A stretch of DNA of 64,000 nt from contig NZ_BMNK01000012.1 of the NCBI RefSeq assembly GCF_014646515.1, positions 1-64,000 of the forward strand, given 5' to 3'. This DNA is from Nonomuraea glycinis. GTDB taxonomy: Bacteria > Actinomycetota > Actinomycetes > Streptosporangiales > Streptosporangiaceae. The translations under genes were made by a program, and so were the position numbers. Each line of letters begins with the position of its first letter. Position 1 is the first letter of the stretch. The notes beneath the pieces were generated by a model, which worked only from the letters and a program-made list of their open reading frames with translations, was not told the origin of the DNA and made no database searches. This document shows positions 52,757 through 62,062 of the stretch, one piece after another.

Positions 52757-53913
52757 GCCCGCACGTGTCCGCCCAACTGGTCGAAGCCGTGCGCGTACGG
52801 CTGGCCCGCGCGGGAGTCGAGCCCACCGCCGCCCAGGTGGCCGTGGCCCTCCGGGCGGAGAGATCGGTCTACGGCGACGCCGAGATCCTCGCCGTCGCCC
52901 GCGCCCTGTGCGCCGACCTCATCGGCGCGGGCCCCTTGGAGCCCCTGCTGGCCGAGCCCGACGTCACCGACGTGCTCGTCAACGGCCCCCGCGAGGTGTG
53001 GGTCGACGACGGGCAGGGCCTGCGCCTCACGTCGGTCACCTTCACCGACGACGGCGCCGTCCGCAGGCTCGCCCAGCGCCTGGCGGCCGCCGCGGGCAGA
53101 CGCCTGGACGACGCCTCCCCGCACGTGGACGCCCGCTTGGCCGGAGGCGTCCGCCTGCACGCCGTCCTGCCTCCCATCGCCTCCGGCGGCACCTGCGTCT
53201 CCCTCCGGCTGCCGCCCCGACGCACGTTCACGCTCGACGATCTGGTGGCCGCGGGCACGATCACACCGCCGGTGGTCCCGATGCTCACCGCCCTGGTGTC
53301 GGCCAGGCGAGCATTCCTGGTGACCGGCGGGACAGGCACAGGGAAGACCACGCTGTTGTCGGCCCTGCTGTCGCTGGCGGACCCGGGCGAGCGGCTCCTG
53401 CTGGTCGAGGACTCCGCCGAGCTGCGCCCCCTGCACCCGCACGTGGTCCGCCTGGAGACCCGGCCGGCCAACCTGGAGGGCGCGGGCGGCGTGGGCCTGC
53501 GTGACCTGGTGCGACAGGCGCTCAGGATGCGTCCGGACCGCCTCGTCGTAGGGGAGGTGCGCGGGTCGGAGGTCGTGGACCTGCTGGCCGCCCTCAACAC
53601 CGGCCATGAGGGCGGCTGTGGCACCCTGCACGCCAACACCGCGACCGACGTGCCCGCCCGCCTTGAGGCGCTGGGCTGCGCGGCGGGCTTGAGCAGGGAA
53701 GCCGTGCACAGCCAGCTCGCCGCGGCCCTGGACGTGGTCATCCATCTGACCCGCACCCGCCCGGCCGGACGACGCCGCGTCTCGGAGATCTGCCTGCTCT
53801 CCCGAACGTCGACCGGCCTGGTCGAAGCCGTCCCCGCCGTGACCTTCGACCCCGAAGGCCGCCCTCGTCCAGGCCCTGCCTACGCGGCCATGGCCGCCGG
53901 CCCGCAATCATGA
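52753..53913 (+). CDS. tadA: TadA/CpaF pilus-assembly ATPase
   Basis: A 386-residue secretion ATPase: DPL-type N-terminal domain (ADLIGAGPLEPLLAEPDVTD, VNGPREVWVDD), Walker A VTGGTGTGKTTLLSALL near residue 196, Asp box LLLVEDSAELRP, Walker B RMRPDRLVVGEVRG, and the His box GHEGGCGTLHANT. It powers assembly of Flp-type pili. ATGA overlap with ssd. Confidence 0.93.
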   Translation: MSPHVSAQLVEAVRVRLARAGVEPTAAQVAVALRAERSVYGDAEILAVARALCADLIGAGPLEPLLAEPDVTDVLVNGPREVWVDDGQGLRLTSVTFTDDGAVRRLAQRLAAAAGRRLDDASPHVDARLAGGVRLHAVLPPIASGGTCVSLRLPPRRTFTLDDLVAAGTITPPVVPMLTALVSARRAFLVTGGTGTGKTTLLSALLSLADPGERLLLVEDSAELRPLHPHVVRLETRPANLEGAGGVGLRDLVRQALRMRPDRLVVGEVRGSEVVDLLAALNTGHEGGCGTLHANTATDVPARLEALGCAAGLSREAVHSQLAAALDVVIHLTRTRPAGRRRVSEICLLSRTSTGLVEAVPAVTFDPEGRPRPGPAYAAMAAGPQS

Positions 53914-53935
53914 TCGCGGGCCAGGTGGGGCCTCG

Positions 53936-54646
53936 ATGACCGGACTCCTGGTGGCCACACTCTCCACAGCTCTCGCCGTATGGCTGTGGACAGGACCAGA
54001 GCCGGCGGAGCTTCGGCTCCACAGGCTGACCGCCCGCAAAGGGGATCCCTGGCGGCACTCGCTGCGGCGGCTGCTCACCCGTCCGAGCCCGGCCCGCCGT
54101 GCGCAGGCGTGGCGCCGGGCGTCGATAGAGCTGTGCCAGGCGCTGTCGGCCGAGCTGTCCGCCGGTCGCACCCCGGGAGAGGCGTTGACCAGGGCGGTCT
54201 CGGCGGTGGACCTCCCTGACCCCGAGGCGCTGCGCCCGGTTCTGGCCGCGGCGAGAGATGGCGGCGACGTGTCCCGGGCACTGGTGTCCGCGGCCCCGGC
54301 TCAGGGCGGAGAAGGCCTGGTCCGCCTGGCCGCGTGCTGGGACATAGGGGTGAGCGCGGGCGCCGGTCTCGCGGCCGTGGTCGAGCGGGTGGGCAGCGCG
54401 CTGCGTACCGCCCAGGCCCACCGCCAGGACGTCGCCGCGCAACTGGCGGGCCCACGCGCCACAGCCAGAATGCTGGCCGCGCTCCCGGCCCTGGGTCTCC
54501 TCATGGGCGCGGCCCTCGGCATGCGACCGCTCGGCTTCCTGCTCGGCGGCGTTCCCGGTCTGCTCTGCCTGACCAGCGGGATCGCCCTGGACGTCGGTGG
54601 CCTGTGGTGGACCCACCGGATGGCCGTACGCGCCACGGAGTCCTGA
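53936..54646 (+). CDS. tadB: TadB-like inner-membrane platform protein
   Basis: A 236-residue T2SS-F-type protein: N-terminal hydrophobic helix (GLLVATLSTALAVWLWTG), a helical F domain (IELCQALSAELSAGRTPGEAL; GGDVSRALVSAA; LVRLAACWDIGVSAGAGLA) and C-terminal helices (MLAALPALGLLMGAALGM and FLLGGVPGLLCLTSGIALDV). It is shorter than TadB of proteobacteria, as usual in actinobacteria. It forms the pilus platform with TadC. Confidence 0.85.
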   Translation: MTGLLVATLSTALAVWLWTGPEPAELRLHRLTARKGDPWRHSLRRLLTRPSPARRAQAWRRASIELCQALSAELSAGRTPGEALTRAVSAVDLPDPEALRPVLAAARDGGDVSRALVSAAPAQGGEGLVRLAACWDIGVSAGAGLAAVVERVGSALRTAQAHRQDVAAQLAGPRATARMLAALPALGLLMGAALGMRPLGFLLGGVPGLLCLTSGIALDVGGLWWTHRMAVRATES

Positions 54647-54708
54647 CCCGCCGCACACGCGGCACGCCGGAGCCCATCGGCTCGGCGATCCCGAACGGAA
54701 AAGCACTG

Positions 54709-55692
54709 ATGCTGGAGCTCATTGCCACGGTCTGCGCCGCTCTGGCGGCCTGGCTGTGGACACCCGCCACCACCCCGTCGCAACGCCTGGCGAGATTGCT
54801 TCCCCGGCCCACCTCCTACGCGACGAGCCGAAGCCACCCACAAGCACCGCTCAGCCCTTCGACCCGCAGCACCGGTTCTCCGAGCGCCGGTTCTCCAAGC
54901 GCCGGCTCTCTCAGAACTGGCTCTTTCGGAGCCGGGTTTCACGAGGCAGGGCTCCGCAGGGGAGGGCTCAACTCCGACGCACCGCCCTCGCATATCCGGC
55001 TGAGCACGGACGACGGTCAATCCAGGAGCATCCGCCCTGATTCCGCAGATCCGCCTCTCCCCACCTGGCTCGACGAGCCGCTGGCACGCCGACTGACCAG
55101 CCGTACACTCATCCCCGCCACCTGCACGGGACTCGTCGTCGGCCTGCTCATCGGTGGTGTCGCGGGTGTCGTGGCGGCCCTGCTCCTCGCACCCGTGGTG
55201 GCGGCCATCCTCCACAAGCGAGACCCGCCAGAGCTCCAGCGAGACCGCCGCCGGATCGCCGCCGACCTCCCCTTCGCCGTCGACCTCATGGCCGCCTGCC
55301 TCCTCGCCGGCCAGCCGGTGACCGCCGCCACCCAAGCATCCGCAACGGCGATAGCAGGCCCACTGGGGGACCGTTTGAGCTGGGTAAGCGCCCAACTACG
55401 CCTCGGTGCCGACCCGGAACCCACCTGGGCGTTCCTCGCCCGCGAACCCGCCATGGCCCCACTCTCCCGAGCGATGAGCCGAGCAGCCCAAAGCGGCGCA
55501 CCCGTCGCGGACGTGCTGACCCGCCTGGCGGACGACGCCCGCGACGCCACCCGAGCCGCCTCGGTGGCGGCAGCACGCAGCGTAGGCGTCAAGGCGGTGG
55601 CCCCCCTGGGCCTCTGCTTCCTCCCGGCCTTCGTCCTGCTCGGCATCATCCCCGTGGTCGCAGGCCTCGCATCCGCCATCGTCCTCCCCTGA
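54709..55692 (+). CDS. tadC: TadC-like inner-membrane platform protein
   Basis: A 327-residue partner of TadB: helix LIATVCAALAAWLWTP, then a 100-residue low-complexity linker with GSPSAGSPSAGSLRTGSF repeats, then paired helices (LIPATCTGLVVGLLIGGVAG) and the F domain (FAVDLMAACLLAGQPVTAAT; AMSRAAQSGAPVADVLTRLA), ending with FLPAFVLLGIIPVVAGLA. The repeated linker is unusual for the family. ATG has only a weak GGAAAAG. Confidence 0.85.
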   Translation: MLELIATVCAALAAWLWTPATTPSQRLARLLPRPTSYATSRSHPQAPLSPSTRSTGSPSAGSPSAGSLRTGSFGAGFHEAGLRRGGLNSDAPPSHIRLSTDDGQSRSIRPDSADPPLPTWLDEPLARRLTSRTLIPATCTGLVVGLLIGGVAGVVAALLLAPVVAAILHKRDPPELQRDRRRIAADLPFAVDLMAACLLAGQPVTAATQASATAIAGPLGDRLSWVSAQLRLGADPEPTWAFLAREPAMAPLSRAMSRAAQSGAPVADVLTRLADDARDATRAASVAAARSVGVKAVAPLGLCFLPAFVLLGIIPVVAGLASAIVLP

Positions 55693-56096
55693 GCAGCCAC
55701 CCCGCTCTCTGACAACCTCGGAGAACCGGACGCCGCGAACGACCTGCTTGTCCCGCTGTTCACTTTCAGACTCCGCAAACGGCATTAACTGCGCTCATCG
55801 CCGTCTGCGGCGCGTTAGTGGAGGCTTTCGCGCGGGAGTCGCAGCGGATACGGACGTTCGCCGAGGTGTTCCTCCGCGCTGCGGCCCTTTGACGCTGATC
55901 ACTCGGATTGTTCCGGCTGAACGTGCGCGGAACAGACGACGTGGACCCTGAGTTAGTTGTCCACAGCCTCGCTCCTCCTTCCGTCGTTATCCACAGAACG
56001 ACGCTCGGCCCGCTGGCTCAAGGCCGTCTTCCGCGAGCCTGGAACTCCCTCGCCGGTCACCTCCCCTTGACCGGCAACGAGCACTGGGAGACACCC
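55693..56096 (+). other. Intergenic region within the tad locus, no gene
   Basis: About 400 bases between tadC and the pilin gene without a supportable ORF or terminator. It probably carries the pilin promoter, but I see no clear consensus. Confidence 0.5.
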
Positions 56097-56510
56097 ATGC
56101 CTGACTGCGCCATCAGCCCGAACAATGAGCTCACCGGGAACAATGAGTTCAGCCCGAAGGAAGCCGTCAGCCCGGAGAAAGTCCTCACCCGAAAGGAAGC
56201 CGCCAGCCGGAACAAGACCGCCAGCCTGGACGAGACCAGCGCCGCAGCAGACACCTCGCGATCCTCCCAGGCACGCAGCTTGAAGGTCCGGAGCCAGCGC
56301 CTGAGCGCCCACTGCCGACACTGGTGGTCCGACAGGCGAGCCCGTATCACGGGTGCCCATGGTGATCGCGGTATGTCCACAGCGGAATACGCCGTAGGCA
56401 CGATCGCGGCCTGCGCATTCGCCGCGCTGCTTTTCAAAATCGTCAACAGCCCCGAGGTGACCGAGATGCTCTCGGCGCTCATAGACCGCGCACTCAAGCT
56501 CAACGGATGA
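56097..56510 (+). CDS. Flp pilin-like protein (DUF4244)
   Basis: A 137-residue DUF4244 protein. Residues 1-90 are polar, with repeated short motifs of N/S/P/E and K, then HGDRGMSTAEYAVGTIAACA, which is a Flp-like processing site (Gly then Met, Glu at +5) followed by a single hydrophobic helix and DRALKLNG. It is the major pilin candidate (Rv3656c position by memory). The unusually long pre-segment is odd: most Flp prepilins have leaders under 30 residues. TGGGAG precedes the ATG; its stop overlaps the TadE-like start. Confidence 0.8.
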   Translation: MPDCAISPNNELTGNNEFSPKEAVSPEKVLTRKEAASRNKTASLDETSAAADTSRSSQARSLKVRSQRLSAHCRHWWSDRRARITGAHGDRGMSTAEYAVGTIAACAFAALLFKIVNSPEVTEMLSALIDRALKLNG

Positions 56511-56887
56511 CCGCCCACCCGACAGCGATACCAAGGACGACCGGACGCTCGACATCACGAGGCTCCGTGACAGCGGAGACCGCCGCGATGCTGCCTGCGC
56601 TCGTGGTGGTCCTGGCAGCCGCGCTATGGGCCATCCAGGCGGTAGCGGTCCAACTGGAGTGCGTCGACGCGGCGCGAGTCGCAGCACGAGCAGCGGCCAG
56701 AGGCGAGCCCTTGGACGAGGTCCGCACCCTCGTCCGCGTAGCCACCGGCCACGAAGCCCAGGTCAACGTAAGCCGAAACTCAGAGCAGACAAGAATCGAA
56801 ATCTCCGTCGAAGTACGACCCCCTTGGGGCCCGGCACTCCCCGCAGTCCAAGTCACCGCATCCGCGACCGCCGCCACCGAGCCCTGA
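56507..56887 (+). CDS. TadE-like minor pilin
   Basis: A 126-residue TadE-family protein: basic start, GSVTAETAAMLPALVVVLAA (the processing-type motif with Glu) and one helix, then a beta-rich soluble domain (ARVAARAAARGEPLDEVRTL; TRIEISVEVRPPWG). TadE pseudopilins help assemble or tip the pilus. ATGA overlap with the pilin gene. Confidence 0.85.
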   Translation: MTAHPTAIPRTTGRSTSRGSVTAETAAMLPALVVVLAAALWAIQAVAVQLECVDAARVAARAAARGEPLDEVRTLVRVATGHEAQVNVSRNSEQTRIEISVEVRPPWGPALPAVQVTASATAATEP

Positions 56888-57095
56888 CTCACCGTCGACA
56901 CCCGCCCCGACCTCGGCGGCAGGCAGCGTCGGCACTGCAACCCCGTGTTTCCCGGCCCTTGCCTGCGGGCGGGGCCGGCATTCGGTTCGTGCGTCGGCGT
57001 TCGTAGCCCTGATCAGGTGCCTTTCCCGCGACCGGCACCGGGCACCTTGCCACCAACTGGATCGATCCTCTTGTCGCAGCGGATCAGAGCCCAAC

Positions 57096-57473
57096 ATGAG
57101 AGTGAAAATGTCTGCCAGACGCAGTGACAGAGGATCGGCCACGCTGTGGGCCGTCGCCCTCATGGGTCTCCTCATGGCGGTGGCCACGGCCCTCGCCATG
57201 GTGGGTTCCGTACGCGTTGCCCGTCACCGCTTGAACGATGCCGCCGACCTGAGTGCCCTGGCGGCGGCCAAACTCGCCATCATCGACCCGAAGTCAGCCT
57301 GCGCCCATGCGGCGGCCATCGCTGAGGAGAACGGTGTCGAGCTGTCCAACTGCACGATCACCGGTGAAGTCGCAGATGTCTGGACAACGGTGAAGTTCTC
57401 ACTCCCCGGTCTGGGCACACGCACCCTGACTGGCAGATCAAGAGCAGGACCAGCCCGTCAGGAACACCCCTAA
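57096..57473 (+). CDS. TadE/TadG-like pilus-associated protein (Rv3654c type)
   Basis: A 125-residue protein: DRGSATLWAVALMGLLMAVA is the Tad-type N-terminal helix, followed by RLNDAADLSALAAAKLAI, diagnostic for the Rv3654c-like group, and a short beta domain with two Cys (SACAHAA; LSNCTITG). Last gene of the tad locus. ATG 57108 is an alternative start. Confidence 0.85.
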   Translation: MRVKMSARRSDRGSATLWAVALMGLLMAVATALAMVGSVRVARHRLNDAADLSALAAAKLAIIDPKSACAHAAAIAEENGVELSNCTITGEVADVWTTVKFSLPGLGTRTLTGRSRAGPARQEHP

Positions 57474-57705
57474 CCCAGCAAATCACCGAAGCGCTCTCCT
57501 TTCCTGCCCGCCCGTAAGGCCCCTTACGTCTACCCCGCTTAGAGCCTGCTGGCAAAGGCTTTGCTCGCTGAGGCCGGGCGAAGGATGTCCTGGCCGAGGG
57601 CATCTTCGAGTGAAGCCCTGCGGACAGGAGCGGCGTCAGCCGCGGCGCCTCGGATGCCTCCTGCGGAGCGGTGTCCCGCAGACGGTGGGCGGTGGGGCGG
57701 CTTGG

Positions 57706-58500
57706 TCAGCTCGCCTGATCGATGACGTCGTGGAGGTACTGTACGGCGAGCTTTTCGGCGTGGTGACGGGGTTCGATCACCGCTTCGGTGTCGTCGAGCC
57801 ACTGCCGGTAGAGCTCGACGCAGGCGAGCAGGGCCTGACCGGCGTCGTGCCGGTCGTAACCGCAGAGGGTTCCTTGAAGGGCGCGCGCCTCGTCCGGTGC
57901 GATGGATTCGAGGTGGCGGACGCCGCGCGGTGACGCACCCACCCGCCGAGCGGCCAGCGGACCCAGCACGGCCTCGCGCAGGTAGCCGAGGAAGCCGATG
58001 ACCTCGAACAGTTCGCCGCGGCCGAGTTTCGTCGCGCCGTAGTGCACCCAGACCCAGAATCGGTCCTCGATCCACTGGAGGTCGAGCGACGGGTCCGCCG
58101 GCGGATGCTCCGCCAGACAGGCGGCCAGGTTGCCGTCTCGGTCCCACAGGATGTCCGGGTCTTCGACGCGCTCGGCGAAGTCGGAGGCCCGCACGAACTT
58201 GAAGTCGACGTGGAGGAGGGCCGGCCCGACAAGTGTGATAATCAGGCGGGGTTCGCCGACGTGCTCCCCGGTGAAACCCGCCACCAGGGCGGTCCATGAG
58301 CCGATCAGCTCAAGACGCTCCTTCATGACCGAGTCGAACGCCTCGTCGTCGATGACCACGATGAGATCGACATCGGAGTACACATCGGGGTGTCCCCTCG
58401 CGATCGACCCCGCGACGGCAACACCGGCCACTCTCGGATCTTGCTGAACCCGAGGAAGCGCGTCGCTGAGGAATTTTTCGTGCAGGAAAAGAGCGTCCAT
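57706..58500 (-). CDS. Nucleotidyltransferase-fold protein
   Basis: A 264-residue protein of the Pol-beta nucleotidyltransferase superfamily. The active-site motif is AGSIARGHPDVYSDVDLIVV (GS-x-DxD) at about residue 32, with a third acidic strand in LLHVDFKFV. The rest is helical (YLREAVLGPLAARRV; ALLACVELYRQWLDD), like aminoglycoside adenylyltransferases and related enzymes; substrate unknown. AAGGAA precedes ATG 58500. Not present here in mycobacteria as I recall, so it may be an insertion in the block. It converges on the tad locus. Confidence 0.8.
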   Translation of the reverse strand: MDALFLHEKFLSDALPRVQQDPRVAGVAVAGSIARGHPDVYSDVDLIVVIDDEAFDSVMKERLELIGSWTALVAGFTGEHVGEPRLIITLVGPALLHVDFKFVRASDFAERVEDPDILWDRDGNLAACLAEHPPADPSLDLQWIEDRFWVWVHYGATKLGRGELFEVIGFLGYLREAVLGPLAARRVGASPRGVRHLESIAPDEARALQGTLCGYDRHDAGQALLACVELYRQWLDDTEAVIEPRHHAEKLAVQYLHDVIDQAS

Positions 58501-58869
58501 AGCGTTCCTTTTCGATACGAACAAAGTCTTCGGACGTACCATGCCGTCCGGCCAGCCCGGATTCGTAAGCCAGTTCTGCTGCGTCCTCCTGGCGGACAGC
58601 TCTGCGCGGTATCGACACCGTCGGTCCGGCGAGGCCGCCGACATGTGGAATATGAGGCCAGAAGCGCTGATACGTGGCACCCCGGCAGACACGACCACTA
58701 TGGACCAGCTGACCAACACCTGTCCGCTGAGGCCTTTTATGACGGCCGGAACGCCTCTGTGATGCCCAGCAGACTCCCGTTCAGAGACTTTCGGCCAACT
58801 TCATGACATCTGTACGTGTGCGAGGTGACAATACCTGGTCGGCTACCGCTAGCTCGGGTCTTGGCGATA

Positions 58870-59175
58870 GGCGGGCAAGCGGGCAAGCGGAGGAAGGGCG
58901 GGTAAGCGGGCAGGTAGGCAGGGCAGGGCAAGGCGGGCGGGCAGGCGGAGGAAGGGCGGGCAAGCGGGCAGGTAGGCAGGGCATGCAGGGCAGGGCAGGA
59001 CAAGTCGGGCGGGCAGGCGGGCGGGCAGGTGGGCGGGGAGGCAGGGCATGCAGGGCAGGGCAGGGCAAGGCGGGCGGGCAGGCGGGCGGGCAGGTGGGCG
59101 GGGAGGCAGGGCATGCAGGGCAGGGCAGGGCAAGGCGGGCGGGCAGGCGGGCGGGCAGGTGGGCGGGGAGGCTGT
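58870..59175. repeat. G-rich minisatellite (58-bp and 65-bp units)
   Basis: A run of G-rich, almost T-free sequence. One unit (starting GCGGAGGAAGGGCGGG) repeats at 58887 and 58945 (58-bp period); a second unit (starting CAAGGCGGGCGGGCAGGCGG) repeats at 59001, 59066 and 59131 (65-bp period) almost perfectly. Many G3/G2 runs could form quadruplexes on the plus strand. It lies just past the helicase stop. Proline-rich frames on the other strand are artefacts. 58501-58869 holds no supportable gene. Confidence 0.92.
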
Positions 59176-59215
59176 GGTTGTGAGGGTGGTGTGGTGATTC
59201 TTGAGCAGGGTGCGG

Positions 59216-61894
59216 TCAGGGGTCGAGGAGGGTGGCTAGGAGGCGGAGGGCGCCGCGTTTGTCCAGGGGTTCGTTGCCGTTGCCGCACTTGGGGGACTGG
59301 ATGCAGGAGGGGCAGCCGCGTTCGCATTCGCAGGAGGCGATCGCCTGGCGGGTGGCGGTGAGCCAGTCGGTGGCGCGGGCGTAGCCGCGTTCGGCGAAGC
59401 CGGCGCCGCCCTCGTGGCCGTCGTAGACGAACACGGTGAGCAGGCCCGTGTCGGCGTGGAGCTCGGTGGAGACGCCGCCGATGTCCCAGCGGTCGCACGT
59501 GGCGAACAGGGGCAGGAGGCCGATGGCGGCGTGTTCGGCGGCGTGGGCGGCGCCGCCGAGGTCGAAGCCGTCCTCGGCCAGCGCGGCCACCTCGGAGGCC
59601 GGCAGGGTCCACCAGACGGCGCGGGTGCGCAGGGTGCGGGGCGGTAGGTCCAGGGGCTCGTCGCCGAGTGTCTCGCCTGATTGGAGGCGGCGTTTGAGGT
59701 AGGAGACGACCTGCCTGGTGACCTCGACCTCGCCGAAGTGCAGGGTGCCGGGTCCCAAGGAGTGGGAACGGAGGGTGGAAAGGACAGAAATGTCGGTGAT
59801 GTCGCGGGCGAAGGTGGAGTAGTCGGGCTGGGCGCTGGATACCAGGGCCACGCCGGCTTCTAGGTCGAGAAGCTCCACCAGGAACGTTTCGCCCTGGTGG
59901 ATGTAGACGGCGCCGGTGTGGACCATCGTGTGTGCGGACGGCTCGTCGACGCTGCCCAGCAGGCGGCCGGTCGAGGACTCCACGACCTGGATCGGCGCGC
60001 CGCCGCCGCCCCGGATGTCGGCCAGGTCGGTGGCGCGCTCGCGCCTGGTCCAGAACCATCCGGCCGGGCGCCGGCGCAGCAGGCCGTCGGTGACGAGGGT
60101 GTCGAGTACGGCGGCCGCGGCGTTGCCGAAAGTGGGCAGGTCCTCCTCCGTCAGGGGGATCTCTGCGGCGGCGGCGCACAAGTGGGGACCGAGGACGTAC
60201 GGGTTGTCGGGGTCCAGGACGATCGCCTCGACGGGCTGGCCGAACAGGGCCTCGGGGTGATGGACCAGGTAGGTGTCCAAAGGGTCGTCCCGGGCGATGA
60301 GCACGGCCAGCGCGTCCTGGCCGTCGCGGCCCGCCCGGCCGGCCTGCTGCCAGAGGGAGGCGCGGGTGCCCGGCCAGCCGGCGATCAGTACGGCGTCCAG
60401 GCCGGACACGTCCACGCCGAGCTCCAGCGCGTTGGTGGTGGCCAAGCCCATGAGCGTGCCCGAACGCAACGCCTTCTCCAGAACCCTGCGGTCCTCGGCC
60501 AGATATCCGGCCCGATAGGCCGCGACCTTGTCGGGCAGATCGGAGCCCTCCGGCAGCGCCCACGCCGGACCCCCCTCGCCCTGAAGACTCGCGGACCCGC
60601 CCACCCCCGAGTGGGGTTCGCCCACCTCAACGAGGGGCTCGCGCTCCCCTGGGAGGGGTTCGCCCGCGCGGGACTCGCCGAAGCCGGCCAGACCCGAATC
60701 GGGATGCTTTGCCGACGCTTCTGCCGCACCGGATGAGTCCGAAAGGGACAGCCCCGAATGGGGACGGTCGGCTGCGAAAAGGCCGGGGTCAGGGTGTTCG
60801 GTCAGGGGATTTCCGCCATCGGGCTGGCCGGAGGGGGCCAGGCCCGAGTTGGGATGGGTGGCTGCGGAGGAGGCGGGGTTGGGGTGGGGGGTGACCGTGC
60901 TGGGGTGGGTGGACAGGGAGAAGGCGATGTCGGCGAGTTTGGCGCGGGCGGTGAGGGCCACCGTTTCGGCGCCGCGGCGGGAGCGGACGAAGGCGAGGGT
61001 GCGGACCTCCGCCAGCACCAGGTCCGCCAGCAGGTCAGCCGCCTCGGCGGTGGCCGTGCGCCGCACCGGCGCCCCTCCTTCGCCGCGCAGCTCCGTCAGG
61101 GGCGGCTCCCAGAGCGCGACGGTCGTCGAACCCTTCGGCGAGGCGTCCGTCGTCACCTCGGCCATCTCAAGCCCGGTGAGCCGCTTGGCGAACGTGCCGG
61201 GCTCGCTGGCGGTGGCCGAGGCGAGCAGGAACGTGGGCTGCGTGCCGTAGCGGGCGCAGACGCGGCGCAGGCGGCGCAGGATCTGGGCCACGTGGGAGCC
61301 GAACACGCCGCGGTAGCCGTGGCACTCGTCGACGACCACGAGGCTCAGCCGCCGGAAGAACGCCGACCACTGCGCGTGCCGGGGCAGGATGCCGCGGTGC
61401 AGCATGTCGGGGTTGGTCAGGACGTAGTTGGCGTGCTTGCGGACCCAGGTGCGCTCCTCGTACTGCGTGTCACCGTCGAAGCAGGCGGCCCGCACCTGGG
61501 TGATGCGCAGGTCACGGATGCCGCGGAGCTGGTCGGCGGCCAGGGCTTTGGTCGGCGTGAGGTAAAGAACGGTGCCGCCGTCGAGACAGGAGGCGATCGC
61601 CGGGGTGAGGTAGGCGAGCGACTTCCCCGAGGCCGTGCCCGTGGAAATGATCACGTTTCGGCCACGATAGGCCAGGTCGGCGGCCTCGTACTGGTGGGGC
61701 CACAGCCCCGTGACGCCGTGGTTCGCCGAGCGCGTAACCAGCAGTTCTGGAGCCCAATCCGGCCATCTGGCTTGACCTGCCTGACGTGCTGGAACATGCT
61801 CCACATGGGTGACACGCTCGTGACGTGCGGGAACTCCGAGCAGGTGGTGGAGGAGTGGACCCGTTCGGTGTGGGGAGGATGCGGTGGAAGTCAC
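59216..61894 (-). CDS. DEAD/DEAH-box helicase with DUF1998 domain
   Basis: An 892-residue superfamily 2 helicase of the Hrq1/YprA-like class (Rv3649 position by memory). Walker A is ISTGTASGKSLAY, the DEAH-type box VVVDECHGYRG, motif III LLASATASEP, motif VI QQAGRAGRDGQ. The C-terminal DUF1998 region carries a Cys cluster (CECERGCPSCIQSPKC). Between the two RecA domains lies a roughly 120-residue low-complexity insert with recurring HP-x-SGL units. Likely a 3'-5' DNA repair helicase. TTG 61954 is a longer start; GTG 61894 fits the homologous N-terminus better. Confidence 0.9.
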   Translation of the reverse strand: MTSTASSPHRTGPLLHHLLGVPARHERVTHVEHVPARQAGQARWPDWAPELLVTRSANHGVTGLWPHQYEAADLAYRGRNVIISTGTASGKSLAYLTPAIASCLDGGTVLYLTPTKALAADQLRGIRDLRITQVRAACFDGDTQYEERTWVRKHANYVLTNPDMLHRGILPRHAQWSAFFRRLSLVVVDECHGYRGVFGSHVAQILRRLRRVCARYGTQPTFLLASATASEPGTFAKRLTGLEMAEVTTDASPKGSTTVALWEPPLTELRGEGGAPVRRTATAEAADLLADLVLAEVRTLAFVRSRRGAETVALTARAKLADIAFSLSTHPSTVTPHPNPASSAATHPNSGLAPSGQPDGGNPLTEHPDPGLFAADRPHSGLSLSDSSGAAEASAKHPDSGLAGFGESRAGEPLPGEREPLVEVGEPHSGVGGSASLQGEGGPAWALPEGSDLPDKVAAYRAGYLAEDRRVLEKALRSGTLMGLATTNALELGVDVSGLDAVLIAGWPGTRASLWQQAGRAGRDGQDALAVLIARDDPLDTYLVHHPEALFGQPVEAIVLDPDNPYVLGPHLCAAAAEIPLTEEDLPTFGNAAAAVLDTLVTDGLLRRRPAGWFWTRRERATDLADIRGGGGAPIQVVESSTGRLLGSVDEPSAHTMVHTGAVYIHQGETFLVELLDLEAGVALVSSAQPDYSTFARDITDISVLSTLRSHSLGPGTLHFGEVEVTRQVVSYLKRRLQSGETLGDEPLDLPPRTLRTRAVWWTLPASEVAALAEDGFDLGGAAHAAEHAAIGLLPLFATCDRWDIGGVSTELHADTGLLTVFVYDGHEGGAGFAERGYARATDWLTATRQAIASCECERGCPSCIQSPKCGNGNEPLDKRGALRLLATLLDP

Positions 61895-62062
61895 TGTTTC
61901 CAGTCTGCGTCCGTGGGCAAAGTCGTCGGGAATCGTGATTTCGTGTAGACACAAGCCGGACGCGTGGTTGAATGCCGCGCGTCAGGGTCCGGCAGTCGGG
62001 AGCCCCGCTCCAGAGTGCCAGGCCCGCAAGGGTAGTTTCGCAGGCGAGGCGCTGGAGGATCT

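Noticed and set aside
58737..60563. 608-codon minus-strand frame through the minisatellite, with Cys/Pro-rich repeats
   Set aside because: The repeated PPARPPARPP-like product comes from translating the G-rich tandem array; no start signal and it overlaps the helicase.
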